Shown in pieces: positions 47,616-57,555 of a stretch of DNA of 64,000 bases (the stretch's first letter is position 1; every line of letters begins with the position of its first letter). This stretch comes from Rubrobacter marinus. GTDB taxonomy: Bacteria; Actinomycetota; Rubrobacteria; Rubrobacterales; Rubrobacteraceae. Under the pieces are notes generated by a model that saw only the letters and a program-made list of their open reading frames with translations, searched no databases and was not told where the DNA came from. The DNA lies in NCBI RefSeq assembly GCF_011492965.1, contig NZ_CP045121.1:2728001-2792000 (forward strand), written 5' to 3'. A program made the position numbers and the translations under genes.

Positions 47616-49460
47616 TTGTTGGATCTGAGGGAGAAGCTCGACGGCCGGCTCCTCGTCGGCGACGGCGCGATGGGGACGCTCTTGGCCGCTCGCGGGGTGG
47701 GCTACGGCCACCCCTACGACCGGGCGAACCTGACGCACCCGCAGGTGGTCCGGGCCGTCCACGAGGAGTACGTGCGCGCCGGCGCCCGGGTCATCGAGAC
47801 GAACACCTTCTCCGCCAACGCGACGAAGCTCGCCCTCAAGAACCTCGGCGACAGGACGCGGGAGATCAACGTCGAGGGCGCCCGGCTCGCCCGGAGCGCG
47901 GTCGAGGGCGCTCTGCCGGCGGGCGAGGACGCGATCGTGCTCGGCGCGGTGGGCCCCCTCGGGCGGCCCCTCGCCCCCATCGGGCCGATCCGGCCGGAGG
48001 AGGCGCGGGCCGTCTTTCTGGAGCAGGCCGAGGCGCTCCTCGAGGGCGGTGCCGACGCGATCCTCCTGGAGACCTTCGTGGATCTGGCGGAGCTCAAGAT
48101 AGCGTACGATGCGGTGGCGTCCCTCGGGGTGCCCGTGATCGCGCACAAGACCTTTGTCGAGGACGGGGAGACGCTCGCCGAGGGGCTGCCCGGGAAGGTG
48201 GCGCGCGACATCTCCTCGTGGGGGGCCGAGGGCCTGCTTCTACCGGGCTCGAACTGCACCGTGGGGCCGCAGCGGATGCTCGGGATCGCGGAGGCGATGG
48301 CCTCCGAGGTCGGCCCCGTCGCCGCCTACCCGAACCCCGGCCTCCCCCAGCTCGTGAACGGCGTGGTCCGCTACAACCAGGACGTCGGGCACTTCGCCGA
48401 GTACGGGCTGAAGCTGGCCCAGGCCGGCGCGCGTATCGTCGGCGGCTGCTGCGGCACCACCCCGTCGCACGTCCGGGCGCTCGCCGAGGCGCTCCGGGAC
48501 TTCGAGCCGGAGACGAGGTCGGCCCGGCGCGTCTCCGTCTCTTCCCCTGAGCTGGAGACCGAGAGGGCGGCGGTCGAGCCCCGGACGGGGTTCGCGCGGA
48601 AGATAAAGGAGGGGTTCGCGGTCGCGGTCGAGGTGGATCTGCCGCGCGGGCACGACGTCTCGGGGGTGGTCGAGGCGGCGAAGGCGCTCAAGGAGCGCGG
48701 GGTACACGCGATAGACATCTCGGACGGGGCGCGGGCGCGCCTCCGGATGCACCCGGTCGCGGTTGCGAGGATCGTGCAGGAGCAGGCCGGGATCGAGGTG
48801 GTGGCGCACATGAGCTGTCGCGACCGGAACATCATCGGGTTGCAGGCGGACCTCTTGTCGGCGGCGGCGCTCGGGGTCAAGAACATCCTCGCGGTCACGG
48901 GGGACCCGGCCCAGATCGGGGACTACCCCGAGGCGACGAGCGTCTTCGACACCGACGCCGTCGGCCTCGTACACGTCCTCTCGAAGATGAACCGGGGCGA
49001 GGACCTGGCGGGCAACCCCATCGGCGAGCCGCCGGGGTTTCTGATCGGTGCCTCCTTCAACCCGACCGCCGAGGACCTCGACGCGGAGGTCGACAAGCTC
49101 CGGCGCAAGGTCGGGGCGGGGGCGCACGCGTTCTGGACCCAGCCCGTCTTCGAGCTCGGGGCGCTGGAGAGGGCGCTGGAGAAGATCCAGGACATGGACG
49201 TCACCCTCCTCCTGGGCCTGATGCCCCTGAGGAGCGGGAGGCAGGCCGAGTTTCTCCACCACGAGGTCCCCGGGATAAACATCCCCGAGAGCGTGCGGAA
49301 GAAGCTTGCGGAGCTCTCCGCCGAGGACGCCCCGAAGTACGGCGTGGAGGTCGCGCAGAACCTGCTCGCGAAGGCGAAGCCGCTGGTGGGCGGGGCCTAC
49401 CTCATGCCCCCCGCCTCGATGCCGCATCTCGCCGGCGACGTCGTCGAGGCAGTGGCCTAG
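47616..49460 (+). CDS. Bifunctional homocysteine S-methyltransferase / 5,10-methylenetetrahydrofolate reductase
   Basis: 614 residues, the YitJ type. Residues about 1-300 are the S-methyltransferase ([25 protein letters not shown], zinc cysteines in [11 protein letters not shown] and the earlier SNCTVG-type GSNCTVGPQRM). The C-terminal half is MTHFR: VVAHMSCRDRNIIGLQADL, LAVTGDPAQIGDYP, GASFNPTAEDL, FWTQPVFELGALERAL. It makes methionine and methyl-THF for MetH. Start TTG 47616 has GAGAGGGG eight bases upstream; ATG 47595 has none. Under SAM-riboswitch control. Confidence 0.92.
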   Translation: MLDLREKLDGRLLVGDGAMGTLLAARGVGYGHPYDRANLTHPQVVRAVHEEYVRAGARVIETNTFSANATKLALKNLGDRTREINVEGARLARSAVEGALPAGEDAIVLGAVGPLGRPLAPIGPIRPEEARAVFLEQAEALLEGGADAILLETFVDLAELKIAYDAVASLGVPVIAHKTFVEDGETLAEGLPGKVARDISSWGAEGLLLPGSNCTVGPQRMLGIAEAMASEVGPVAAYPNPGLPQLVNGVVRYNQDVGHFAEYGLKLAQAGARIVGGCCGTTPSHVRALAEALRDFEPETRSARRVSVSSPELETERAAVEPRTGFARKIKEGFAVAVEVDLPRGHDVSGVVEAAKALKERGVHAIDISDGARARLRMHPVAVARIVQEQAGIEVVAHMSCRDRNIIGLQADLLSAAALGVKNILAVTGDPAQIGDYPEATSVFDTDAVGLVHVLSKMNRGEDLAGNPIGEPPGFLIGASFNPTAEDLDAEVDKLRRKVGAGAHAFWTQPVFELGALERALEKIQDMDVTLLLGLMPLRSGRQAEFLHHEVPGINIPESVRKKLAELSAEDAPKYGVEVAQNLLAKAKPLVGGAYLMPPASMPHLAGDVVEAVA

Positions 49461-49536
49461 GGGGCGTCGGCGCCGGAGAAGCCAGCACGGCGGGTAATCG
49501 GTCGGTAGGCCGAGTTTCAGCTCTAACAGGAGGAAC

Positions 49537-52500
49537 ATGGGCCAGAACACCACAAAAGAGGAGAGGGAGGCCCGGGCGCAGGAGTTCCGGGACCTGCTCG
49601 GGCAGCGCATCGTGATCCTGGACTGCGCGATGGGGACCATGATCCAGAGCTACGACCTCACCGAGGAGGACTACCGGGGGGAGCGCTTCGCCGACCACCC
49701 CGGGGAGCTCAAGGGGAACAACGACCTGCTCTCCATCACGCAGCCCAAGATCATCCGCGACATCCACGAGGCCACGCTGGAGGCGGGCTCGGACGTCATC
49801 GAGACGAACACCTTCTCCTCCACCTCCATCGCCCAGAAGGACTACGCGCTGGAGGACCTCGCCTACGAGCTGAACTTCGAGGCGGCGCGCGTCGCGCGGG
49901 AGGCCGCCGACTTCTACTCCGAGAAAGGGCCCGATAAGCCGCGTTTCGTGGCGGGCGCCCTGGGACCTACGAACCGGACCGCCTCGCTCTCGCCGGACGT
50001 CAACAACCCCGGCTTCCGGAACGTAACCTTCGACGAGCTCGCCGCCGCGTACAAGGAGGCGACGCGGGGGCTCGTGGAGGGCGGGGTCGACCTGTTGCTC
50101 GTGGAGACGATCTTCGACACGCTGAACGCGAAGGCGGCGATCTTCGGCATCCAGGAGTACCTCGAGGAGGAGGGGCTCGACGTGCCGCTCATGATCTCGG
50201 GGACGATCACCGACGCGAGCGGGCGCACCCTCTCGGGGCAGGTGACGGAGGCTTTCTACAACTCCGTGCGCCACGCGGACCCCGTCAGCATCGGCCTGAA
50301 CTGCGCCCTGGGCTCCAAAGAGCTCAGGCAGTACATCGAGGAGCTCGCGCGCGTCTCCGAGGGATGCGTCAGCGCCTACCCGAACGCGGGGCTCCCGAAC
50401 GAGTTCGGCGAGTACGACGAGAGCCCGGAGTACATGGCCGAAGAGATCGGGGAGTGGGCCGAGGCCGGGTGGCTGAACATCGTCGGCGGCTGCTGCGGGA
50501 CCACGCCGGACCACATCCGCGCGATCGCCGAGGCCGTCGAGGGATGCGCGCCGCGCCGTCTCCCCGAGGTGGACGGGGACGAGGCGCGCGTCACGCGTCT
50601 GTCGGGCCTGGAGCCGTTGAACATCGGGCCGGACTCGCTGTTCGTGAACGTCGGGGAGCGGACGAACGTGACGGGCTCGCGCCGGTTCAAGGACCTGATC
50701 CTCTCGGGCGACTACGACACGGCGCTGGACGTGGCCCGCCAGCAGGTCGAGAACGGCGCGCAGGTTATAGACATCAACATGGACGAGGGGATGCTCGACG
50801 GCGAGGAGGCGATGGTCACGTTCCTGAACCTCGTCGCCGCCGAACCGGACATCTCGCGCGTCCCGGTCATGATCGACTCCTCCAAGTGGAGGATCGTCGA
50901 AGAGGGCCTCAAGCGCGCGCAGGGCAAGGCCATCGTCAACTCCATCAGCATGAAGGAGGGCGAGGAGGAGTTCGTCCGCCAGGCGAAGCTCCTAAAGAGG
51001 TACGGAGCGGCCGTGGTCGTCATGGCTTTCGATGAGAAGGGCCAGGCGGACACGAAGGAGCGGAAGGTCGAGATCTCGGCCCGCGCGTACAAGATCCTCA
51101 CGGAAGAGGTTGGCTTCCCGCCCGAGGACATAATCTTCGACCCGAACGTCTTCGCCATCGCGACCGGCATCGACGAGCACAACAACTACGGGGTGGACTT
51201 TATCGAGGCGGTCGGCGAGATCTCCGCCAGGCTCCCCCACGCCCGCACCTCGGGCGGCATCTCGAACGTCTCGTTCTCCTTCCGGGGCAACGAGCCGGTG
51301 CGCGAGGCGATCCACGCCGTCTTCCTCTACCACGCCATCCGCAACGGCCTCACCATGGGCATCGTCAACGCAGGCCAGCTCGGCGTCTACGACGACATCG
51401 ACGCGGAGCTGAAGGAGGCCGTCGAGGACGTGGTCTTGAACCGCCGCGACGACGCCACCGAGAAGCTCCTGGAGCTCGCGGAGAAGTACCGCGACCGGGG
51501 CGAGGAGGCCGAGGAGGAGGCGCTGGAGTGGCGCTCGTGGCCGGTCGAGAAGCGGCTGGAGCACGCGCTCGTCAAGGGGATCGCGGACTTCGTCGAGGAC
51601 GATACCGAGCTGGCGCGCCAGAACGCGGACCGTCCGATAGAGGTGATCGAGGGTCCCCTCATGGACGGGATGAACGTCGTCGGCGACCTCTTCGGCGCGG
51701 GGAAGATGTTCCTGCCGCAGGTCGTCAAGAGCGCGCGGGTGATGAAGAAGGCCGTCGCCTACCTCATACCGTACATCGAGGCGGAGAAGGGCGAGGCGAG
51801 GAAGCCGAACGGCACGGTCGTCATGGCGACCGTGAAGGGCGACGTCCACGACATCGGGAAGAACATCGTCGGCGTGGTCTTGCAGTGCAACAACTTCGAG
51901 GTCATCGACCTTGGGGTGATGGTCCCGGCGGCGAAGATCCTCCAGACCGCGAAGGAGAAGGGCGCCGACGTCGTCGGGCTCTCCGGGCTCATCACGCCTA
52001 GCCTCGACGAGATGGTACACGTGGCGAGCGAGATGCAGCGCGAGGGCCTCGACCTGCCGCTCCTGATCGGCGGGGCGACGACCTCGCAGACGCACACGGC
52101 CGTAAAGATCGCGCCGAGCTACGAGCACCCGACGATCCACGTCAAGGACGCCTCCCGGGCCGTCGGCGTGGTGCAGAACCTGGTGAGCGAGGGCGGGGGC
52201 AAGGAGGCCTACGCGAAGGGGATAGCGGAGGAGTACGAGGCGGTGCGCACCAAGCACGCCGGCCGCCGCTCCAAGACCAGGATCGCGCCGCTCCCGAGGG
52301 CCCGGGCGAACCGGACGCAGATAACCTGGGAGGGCTACGAGCCGCCGAAGCCGAAAATCCTCGGCGTCCGCTCGTTCGAGGACTACCCGCTGGAGGAGAT
52401 CCGGAGCTACATAGACTGGACGCCCTTCTTCCACTCCTGGCAGCTCAAGGCGAGCTACCCCCGCATCCTCGACGACCCGGAGAAGGGCGAGGAGGCGAAG

Positions 52501-53325
52501 AAGCTCTTCGCCGACGCCCAGAATCTCCTCGACCGCGTCATCGAGGAGGGCTGGCTCACCGCCCGCGCCGTCTTCGGCCTCTTCCCGGCGAGCGCCCTGC
52601 CGAACGACTCGGTCGAGGTCTACGCGGACGAGGGGCGCACCGAGGTCCTGACGGAGCTCCACTTCCTGCGCCAGCAGAAGCAGAAGCCGCCCGGCCGCCC
52701 GAACCGCTCCCTCGTCGACTACGTCGCCCCGAAGGAGACGGGGCTGGAGGACCACGTGGGCATGTTCGCCGTGACCGCCGGTATCGGGGCGGACGAGGCG
52801 GCGAGGCGCTTCGAGGAAGAGAACGACGTCTACAACGCGATCATGGTCAAGGCCCTGGCCGACCGGCTCGCCGAGGCGTTCGCCGAGCTCTTGCACGAGC
52901 GGGTCCGCAAGGAGTTTTGGGGCTACGCCACCGACGAGGGCCTGGACACCGAGGCGATCATCCGCGAGGAGTACCGGGGCATCAGGCCCGCCCCCGGCTA
53001 CCCGGCCTGCCCGGAGCACACCGAGAAGCGCACCCTCTGGGAGCTTCTAGGCGTCGAGGAGAACGCCGGCATCTCCCTCACGGAGAGCTGCGCCATGACC
53101 CCGGGCGCCGCCGTCAGCGGCTACTACTTCTCGCACCCCGAGTCCCAGTACTTCGGCGTCGCCGAGATCGGGCGCGATCAAGCCGCCGACTACGCCGAGC
53201 GCAAGGGCATGACGCTTGCCGAGGCCGAGAAGTGGCTCTCCCCCAACCTCGCCTACGACCCCGAGGAAGGGAACAGCGAGGGGGCGACCGCGGTCCCGCA
53301 GGCCCAGAGCAAGGCCGCGCGCTAG
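49537..53325 (+). CDS. metH: Cobalamin-dependent methionine synthase MetH
   Basis: 1262 residues with all modules in order: homocysteine domain ([11 protein letters not shown]; zinc cysteines in GLNCALG and [11 protein letters not shown]), pterin domain ([18 protein letters not shown]), cap and B12-binding domain ([20 protein letters not shown] with the DxHxxG cobalt-binding histidine), and C-terminal SAM-activation domain ([19 protein letters not shown]). Transfers methyl from methyl-THF to homocysteine. ATG 49537 has ACAGGAGGAAC. It lies 76 bases after the bifunctional gene, probably the same transcript. Confidence 0.96.
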   Translation: MGQNTTKEEREARAQEFRDLLGQRIVILDCAMGTMIQSYDLTEEDYRGERFADHPGELKGNNDLLSITQPKIIRDIHEATLEAGSDVIETNTFSSTSIAQKDYALEDLAYELNFEAARVAREAADFYSEKGPDKPRFVAGALGPTNRTASLSPDVNNPGFRNVTFDELAAAYKEATRGLVEGGVDLLLVETIFDTLNAKAAIFGIQEYLEEEGLDVPLMISGTITDASGRTLSGQVTEAFYNSVRHADPVSIGLNCALGSKELRQYIEELARVSEGCVSAYPNAGLPNEFGEYDESPEYMAEEIGEWAEAGWLNIVGGCCGTTPDHIRAIAEAVEGCAPRRLPEVDGDEARVTRLSGLEPLNIGPDSLFVNVGERTNVTGSRRFKDLILSGDYDTALDVARQQVENGAQVIDINMDEGMLDGEEAMVTFLNLVAAEPDISRVPVMIDSSKWRIVEEGLKRAQGKAIVNSISMKEGEEEFVRQAKLLKRYGAAVVVMAFDEKGQADTKERKVEISARAYKILTEEVGFPPEDIIFDPNVFAIATGIDEHNNYGVDFIEAVGEISARLPHARTSGGISNVSFSFRGNEPVREAIHAVFLYHAIRNGLTMGIVNAGQLGVYDDIDAELKEAVEDVVLNRRDDATEKLLELAEKYRDRGEEAEEEALEWRSWPVEKRLEHALVKGIADFVEDDTELARQNADRPIEVIEGPLMDGMNVVGDLFGAGKMFLPQVVKSARVMKKAVAYLIPYIEAEKGEARKPNGTVVMATVKGDVHDIGKNIVGVVLQCNNFEVIDLGVMVPAAKILQTAKEKGADVVGLSGLITPSLDEMVHVASEMQREGLDLPLLIGGATTSQTHTAVKIAPSYEHPTIHVKDASRAVGVVQNLVSEGGGKEAYAKGIAEEYEAVRTKHAGRRSKTRIAPLPRARANRTQITWEGYEPPKPKILGVRSFEDYPLEEIRSYIDWTPFFHSWQLKASYPRILDDPEKGEEAKKLFADAQNLLDRVIEEGWLTARAVFGLFPASALPNDSVEVYADEGRTEVLTELHFLRQQKQKPPGRPNRSLVDYVAPKETGLEDHVGMFAVTAGIGADEAARRFEEENDVYNAIMVKALADRLAEAFAELLHERVRKEFWGYATDEGLDTEAIIREEYRGIRPAPGYPACPEHTEKRTLWELLGVEENAGISLTESCAMTPGAAVSGYYFSHPESQYFGVAEIGRDQAADYAERKGMTLAEAEKWLSPNLAYDPEEGNSEGATAVPQAQSKAAR

Positions 53326-53352
53326 CCCCCGGTCCGTCGGTAGGAGGTCCGC

Positions 53353-53396
53353 GAAGCCCGGTGGTACGGGGAGCCCTTCCCGTACCACCGGGCTTC
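53353..53396 (+). terminator. Strong hairpin terminator after metH
   Basis: A perfect 18-bp stem (53353-53370 with 53379-53396) and 8-base loop, 27 bases past the metH stop. No long T run. Confidence 0.75.
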
Positions 53397-53502
53397 TCTC
53401 GTCGAAGATCTGCACGACCCGGCCTCCCATGAGTAGGTCCGGCCTCCCGGGGTAGGAACGAGTTCCAGGAGCGGTGACGGCTAGATTCTCGGAGGTCAAA
53501 CG

Positions 53503-53985
53503 GTGTCTATGAGCGCGGCGGTAAAAGGGTTGGCGGCAGGGTTTGCGGGGGTCGCGGTGATGACCGCCGTGGAGAAGGTGGAGCAGGCGTTCACCCAACG
53601 GCCGAACTCGTTCGTCCCCGCGCATACCCTGGAGCGCGTCCTCCGGCTCCAGGAGAAGCCCGACGACGAGCGCCTGTTTCTGAACTGGGCCATGCACTAC
53701 GGGCAGGGCGCGCTGCTCGGCGCGGTGCGCGCCCTCATGGCGGAGCGCGGGTTCCGCGGCCCGGTCGGCTCGTTCATGCTGCTCAACCTGCGCCTCCTGA
53801 ACGACCAGACGCTGGAGAACGCTACCGGCGTCGGCGCTCCCCCGTGGACGTGGCCCGTCGACGAGCAGGCCATCGACCTGCTGCACAAGGCGGTCTACGC
53901 CTTCGCCACCGGGACCTTTGTCGACAGGCTCGTCCCAGGACCGGCGGGCGTCCCCGAGCCGCGCAAGCGCTGGAGAGCCCGCTAG
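53503..53985 (+). CDS. Small protein of unknown function with hydrophobic segments
   Basis: 160 residues from GTG 53503 with GGAGG seven bases upstream. A glycine/alanine-rich hydrophobic N-terminus (GLAAGFAGVAVMTAVEK), polar middle, then GVGAPPWTWPVDEQAIDLLHKAVYAFATG. Its plan resembles the protein at 9606-10064 (GVHEPPW... LDHAFFGAVWA), so a shared YagU/DUF1440-like origin is possible. Transcribed toward, and convergent with, the LLM oxidoreductase. Confidence 0.6.
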   Translation: MSMSAAVKGLAAGFAGVAVMTAVEKVEQAFTQRPNSFVPAHTLERVLRLQEKPDDERLFLNWAMHYGQGALLGAVRALMAERGFRGPVGSFMLLNLRLLNDQTLENATGVGAPPWTWPVDEQAIDLLHKAVYAFATGTFVDRLVPGPAGVPEPRKRWRAR

Positions 53986-54056
53986 GTTCGGTAACCTGCG
54001 CGAGGAGCCCCGGCGCAACCGGGAGCGAACCCGGGTGCGGGATCAAGCAGGAGGCG

Positions 54057-55010
54057 CTAGCGGAACTCCGGCAGGATCTCCTCGCGGTACAGCTCGAAGA
54101 AGGCCTCCATGTTGCCCCCGATCTGGGAGACGTAGACCTCGTCGTAGCCGGCCTCGTCGTATTGGCGGATGGTCTCGCGGTGCGGCTCGGGGTCGGGGCC
54201 GCAGGGGATGGCTTCGGCGATCATCTCCTCGGTGACGAGCTGCGTGGCCTGCTCGAAGTGCCGCGGGGTGGGCAGGACCTGGGCGAGCTCGCCGGGCAGC
54301 CCCTCGTTGGCCCAGAGCCGGTAGGCGGTCTTGCGCCGCTCGGCCTCGTCCTCGCCGTAGCAGACCTTGAAGGCGCCGTGGGCGGGCTTGTCGCCGCCGC
54401 CGGAGGAGCGGAAGAGGTTCAGGAGGTCGGCGTCGGGGGCGACGTTCATGTAGCCGTCCCCGATCCTCCCGGCGAGCTGCGTCGCCTTGGGGCCGAAGCC
54501 GGAGACGAGGATGGGCGGAGGCTCGTCGGGGAGGGTGTAGATCCGGGCGTTCTCGACGGCGTAGTGGCGGCCCTCATAGTCCGAGACGCCGCCCTCCCAG
54601 AGGAGGCGCATGACCTCGATGGCCTCTTCGAGCATCTCCAGGCGCACGTCGGTGGAGGGCCAGGCGTCGCCGAAGATGTGCTCGTTCAGCGCCTCGCCGG
54701 AGCCCACGCCGAGGCCGAAGCGCCCGGGCAGCATCGCCGCCGAGGTCGCGGCGGCCTGGGCGATCACGGCGGGGTGAATGCGAATGGTCGGGCAGGTGAC
54801 GGCGGTGTAGACGGGGATGCGGGAGGTCACCTGCGAGAGGCCCCCGATCACGCTCCACACGAACGGGCTCTGGCCCTGCTCGTCGTTCCACGGGTGGTAG
54901 TGGTCCGAGATCCAGAGCGCCTCGAAGCCTGCACCTTCGGCCATCCGGGCCTGCTCCAGAAGCTCCAGCGGCCCGTACTCCTCGCAGGACAAGAAATATC
55001 CGACCCTCAT
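54057..55010 (-). CDS. LLM-class F420-dependent oxidoreductase (G6PDH-like, TIGR03557 group)
   Basis: 317-residue TIM-barrel oxidoreductase. The opening VGYFLSCEEYGPLELLEQA and WISDHYHPWNDEQGQSPFVW match F420-dependent glucose-6-phosphate-dehydrogenase-like proteins; PGRFGLGVGSGEALNEHIFGD is the cofactor-proximal segment. Uses deazaflavin F420; substrate uncertain (sugar phosphates or hydroxy compounds). Presence implies F420 synthesis elsewhere. Start ATG 55010 has GGGAGGTTCGC. Confidence 0.85.
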   Translation of the reverse strand: MRVGYFLSCEEYGPLELLEQARMAEGAGFEALWISDHYHPWNDEQGQSPFVWSVIGGLSQVTSRIPVYTAVTCPTIRIHPAVIAQAAATSAAMLPGRFGLGVGSGEALNEHIFGDAWPSTDVRLEMLEEAIEVMRLLWEGGVSDYEGRHYAVENARIYTLPDEPPPILVSGFGPKATQLAGRIGDGYMNVAPDADLLNLFRSSGGGDKPAHGAFKVCYGEDEAERRKTAYRLWANEGLPGELAQVLPTPRHFEQATQLVTEEMIAEAIPCGPDPEPHRETIRQYDEAGYDEVYVSQIGGNMEAFFELYREEILPEFR

Positions 55011-55091
55011 GCGAACCTCCCGTCGACGAACCTCTGACTCCCTGCCGATCCGGTCCTACCCCCAGCGCCGTGGGAGTAACCCGCGGGGCCC

Positions 55092-55838
55092 TTACCGCTC
55101 GTTGAGGCTCCCGTCTCGCTCGACGCGCAGGCGCGGGTCGGTGCCGGGAATGATGCGCCGGATCAGGCGCTCTGTCCGCTCGAAGAACATGGTCCGGTCG
55201 AGCAGCGGGTTCCAGACGCCCACGGTGATGCAATAGTAAGTATCGTAGGGGCTGGCGTGGTGAACGTCGTGGTGCTGCCCCGAGAGGATCACACCGCGCT
55301 CCTGTAGCCACGACGCTACGGCCGGCGGCTCCTCCATGTGCGCCCACTTGTGAAACTGGTTTGTTAGGAACACGCCGAGGCAGAGCATGAGGAAGAACGC
55401 GCCGAACAAGGCTCCGGCGACCGTCGCCGCGACGGGGACGAAGAGCCAGACCAGCAGCATGAACGGGATGCTTACCAGGCTGTTGTTGCCGTTCGTGTCG
55501 ACGAAGTCGTGGGTGGTGATGCCCTTGGGGTCGACGTGGTGCTCGCGGAAGGCGTCGATAAACCCGCGCCCGATGATCGGGGTCTCCGAAGACCCGAAGT
55601 TGTCCGCCAGAAAGTGAACGAAGCCGGAGATCAGATCCGCCGCAAGGTAAGCCGCGATCGCGAGGAGGGGCAGCAACCACGCGTAACCGGAGGCCGCTAT
55701 CCCCTGATAGATCTCCACGCCCAGCAGGATCGCGAGCACGAAGAAAGATGCAATCCCGAAAAGCTCTAATGAGTAGTGCCCCGTACTGGTCTCGGGACGG
55801 AGGCGCGCTCCGCCCTCGATCTCTTGCTGCCCGGCCAC
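55092..55838 (-). CDS. CarF/PEDS1-type plasmanylethanolamine desaturase
   Basis: 248 residues. Four hydrophobic helices and the histidine set of the TMEM189/Kua/CarF lipid-desaturase family: GFVHFLADNFG (H75), AFREHHVDPKGITTHDFVDTNGNN (H100, H101, H110), NQFHKWAHMEEPP (H163, H167) and GQHHDVHHASPYDTYYCITVG (H189, H190, H193, H194). This enzyme makes the vinyl-ether bond of plasmalogens from alkyl-ether lipids using O2. GTG 55838 has GGAGGT. A TATACT box lies about 20 bases upstream of it. Assignment is strong because the histidine pattern is so specific. Confidence 0.88.
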   Translation of the reverse strand: MAGQQEIEGGARLRPETSTGHYSLELFGIASFFVLAILLGVEIYQGIAASGYAWLLPLLAIAAYLAADLISGFVHFLADNFGSSETPIIGRGFIDAFREHHVDPKGITTHDFVDTNGNNSLVSIPFMLLVWLFVPVAATVAGALFGAFFLMLCLGVFLTNQFHKWAHMEEPPAVASWLQERGVILSGQHHDVHHASPYDTYYCITVGVWNPLLDRTMFFERTERLIRRIIPGTDPRLRVERDGSLNER

Positions 55839-55960
55839 GGTCTACCTCCACGATAAAGTATACGGTCGAGCGTTGTACGAAGGAAGCCGCGTTCCCGGAT
55901 CATCGGGGCGGCACGGGACCCGCCGCTTTGTTCCGTCCGGCGGCCGGTCCCACCGGAGGC

Positions 55961-56605
55961 TTAGCGGAACCGCACCTCCCTGAAGCCCAGCGTGAGGGCG
56001 AAGGCGCGGATGCTCTCCTCGGCGTTCGTCTCCGCCTGCTCGAGGATGCCGTTCTCGCGCGCGGCCGCCTCGATCTCCTCGACCGCCTCGGCGCGGGCCT
56101 CCTCGACCAGCTCGTCGTCGGGGCGGAGGTTCAGCGGGCTGAAGTCGCGGTCGTAGACGCCCGTCTCCCGTTCGTCGAGGCTCGCGGAGAAGACCTCGGG
56201 CTCGGGGAGCCGGATCGTGACGACGCCGCCCTCGACCCGCACGTCCTCCTCGCCTATGCGCGCCAGGTCTACCCCGGCCTCGACGTCGCCGGAGGCGATG
56301 AGCAGGACCCTCTCGCCGGAGAAGAAACGCTCCAGCCCAGTCCCCCCGCTCTCGCGGGTCACGGGCACGGACTCGGTCCAGCGCACGGTCGCGAGGCGGT
56401 CGAGATCCTGTATGCCCTCCACCACGGTCGGTCCCGTCGTCGTCCGCGCCGGGGCGTCCTCGAACAGGAGGGGGCCCACGATCGGCACGCGACCCAGAAA
56501 GTCCGCCCGGCTGATCCCGATCCCCAGGGCCACGGAAAGGAGCACGAGCAAGACCGCCAGAATCAGCGTGCTCCGGAATCCCCCGCCTCTAGCCTTGCCC
56601 ACCAC
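55961..56605 (-). CDS. DUF4230 domain membrane-anchored protein
   Basis: 214 residues: one N-terminal helix (about 12-33), then an extracytoplasmic domain with VVEGIQDLDRLATVRW and GERVLLIASGDVEAGVDLARI, the DUF4230 pattern, and an acidic C-terminal helix. No function is known for the family. Divergent from the lipase; a palindrome lies between them. Confidence 0.8.
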   Translation of the reverse strand: MVGKARGGGFRSTLILAVLLVLLSVALGIGISRADFLGRVPIVGPLLFEDAPARTTTGPTVVEGIQDLDRLATVRWTESVPVTRESGGTGLERFFSGERVLLIASGDVEAGVDLARIGEEDVRVEGGVVTIRLPEPEVFSASLDERETGVYDRDFSPLNLRPDDELVEEARAEAVEEIEAAARENGILEQAETNAEESIRAFALTLGFREVRFR

Positions 56606-56620
56606 CAGCCTCCCGAGCCC

Positions 56621-56644
56621 GTAGAATCCTGCCGCGGATTCTAC
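56621..56644. repeat. 9-bp perfect inverted repeat in a divergent promoter region
   Basis: GTAGAATCC at 56621-56629 and GGATTCTAC at 56636-56644, six-base centre, just upstream of a TATAAT box (56653-56658) for the lipase gene and 15 bases from the DUF4230 start. Candidate operator, or two mirrored -10 boxes (TAGAAT on each strand). Confidence 0.45.
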
Positions 56645-56691
56645 CCCACCCTATAATCCCTGCTCTAAAAGAGATCCGAGGAGGACACACG

Positions 56692-57444
56692 ATGGAGCAG
56701 GCGATCCTGGCGGGGGCGGAGCCGTTCCGCATGGAGGGGAACGAGACGGGGGTGCTCGTCTCGCACGGCTTCACCGGCACGACGCAGAGCGTGCGGCCCC
56801 TGGGCGAGGCCCTGGCGGCCGAGGGCTTCACGGTCGCGGGTCCCCGCCTGGAGGGGCACGGTACGACGATGGACGACCACGCGAAGAGCACCGCTCGCGG
56901 TTGGATCTCCTCTGTCGAAGAAGACCTCGCCTGGCTCGAGGGCCGCTGCGAGAACGTCTTTATCGCCGGCCTCTCGATGGGAGGGATGCTCTCGCTGTAT
57001 TTCGCCGGCACGCGCCCCGACCTCATCAAAGGCGCCGTCCCCATCAACGCCTGCGTGTACCTCGACAACCCGGACCTCGCCCGCCTCGTCTTCGATCCCG
57101 CCGCCCCGCCGAGCGTCCCCGGCGTGGGCTCGGACATCAAGGCCCCCGGCGTCGAGGAGCTCGTCTACCCCGAGGTCCCCGTCCCGCCCCTCAAGGAGTT
57201 CATGGCGATCATGCGCGTCACCGACGACCTCCTCCCCGCCATCACGGCCCCGGTCCTCGTCCTGCAATCCCTCGAAGACCACGTCGTGCCCCCGGAGAAC
57301 GGCCCACACATCCTCGAGAGGCTCGGCAGCACCGACAAGGAGCTCGTCCGCCTGGAGAACTCCTACCACGTCGCCACCCTGGACAACGACAAGGAGCTCA
57401 TCGCCGAGCGCACGGTCCGCTTCATCCGCGACCACGGGGGCTGA
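56692..57444 (+). CDS. Monoacylglycerol-lipase-like alpha/beta hydrolase
   Basis: 250 residues, close in layout to Bacillus monoglyceride lipase/carboxylesterase Est30. Oxyanion motif VSHGFTGTTQSVRPLGEALA, nucleophile elbow AGLSMGGMLS, catalytic Asp in LQSLEDHVVPPENG and His in LENSYHVATLDND. Hydrolyses short or monoacyl esters. ATG 56692 follows GAGGAGGACACACG and a TATAAT box. Confidence 0.87.
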   Translation: MEQAILAGAEPFRMEGNETGVLVSHGFTGTTQSVRPLGEALAAEGFTVAGPRLEGHGTTMDDHAKSTARGWISSVEEDLAWLEGRCENVFIAGLSMGGMLSLYFAGTRPDLIKGAVPINACVYLDNPDLARLVFDPAAPPSVPGVGSDIKAPGVEELVYPEVPVPPLKEFMAIMRVTDDLLPAITAPVLVLQSLEDHVVPPENGPHILERLGSTDKELVRLENSYHVATLDNDKELIAERTVRFIRDHGG

Positions 57445-57497
57445 GACCGGCTCACCCGGCGCCCCGAGGGGGAGGCCAAGAAGCGCAAAGACGTGAA

Positions 57498-57534
57498 GGG
57501 AGGGACCGGGGCAACGCTCGCCCCGGTCCCTCCC
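57498..57534. terminator. Bidirectional hairpin terminator between convergent genes
   Basis: Perfect 15-bp stem (57498-57512 with 57520-57534), seven-base loop, between the lipase stop and the small YjzC-like gene ending at 57556. Confidence 0.7.
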
Positions 57535-57555
57535 CGTAGACGCTCCCGCTCTCCT

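Noticed and set aside
50992..53019. 675-codon minus-strand open frame opposite metH
   Set aside because: Shadow of the metH reading frame; no similarity to any family.
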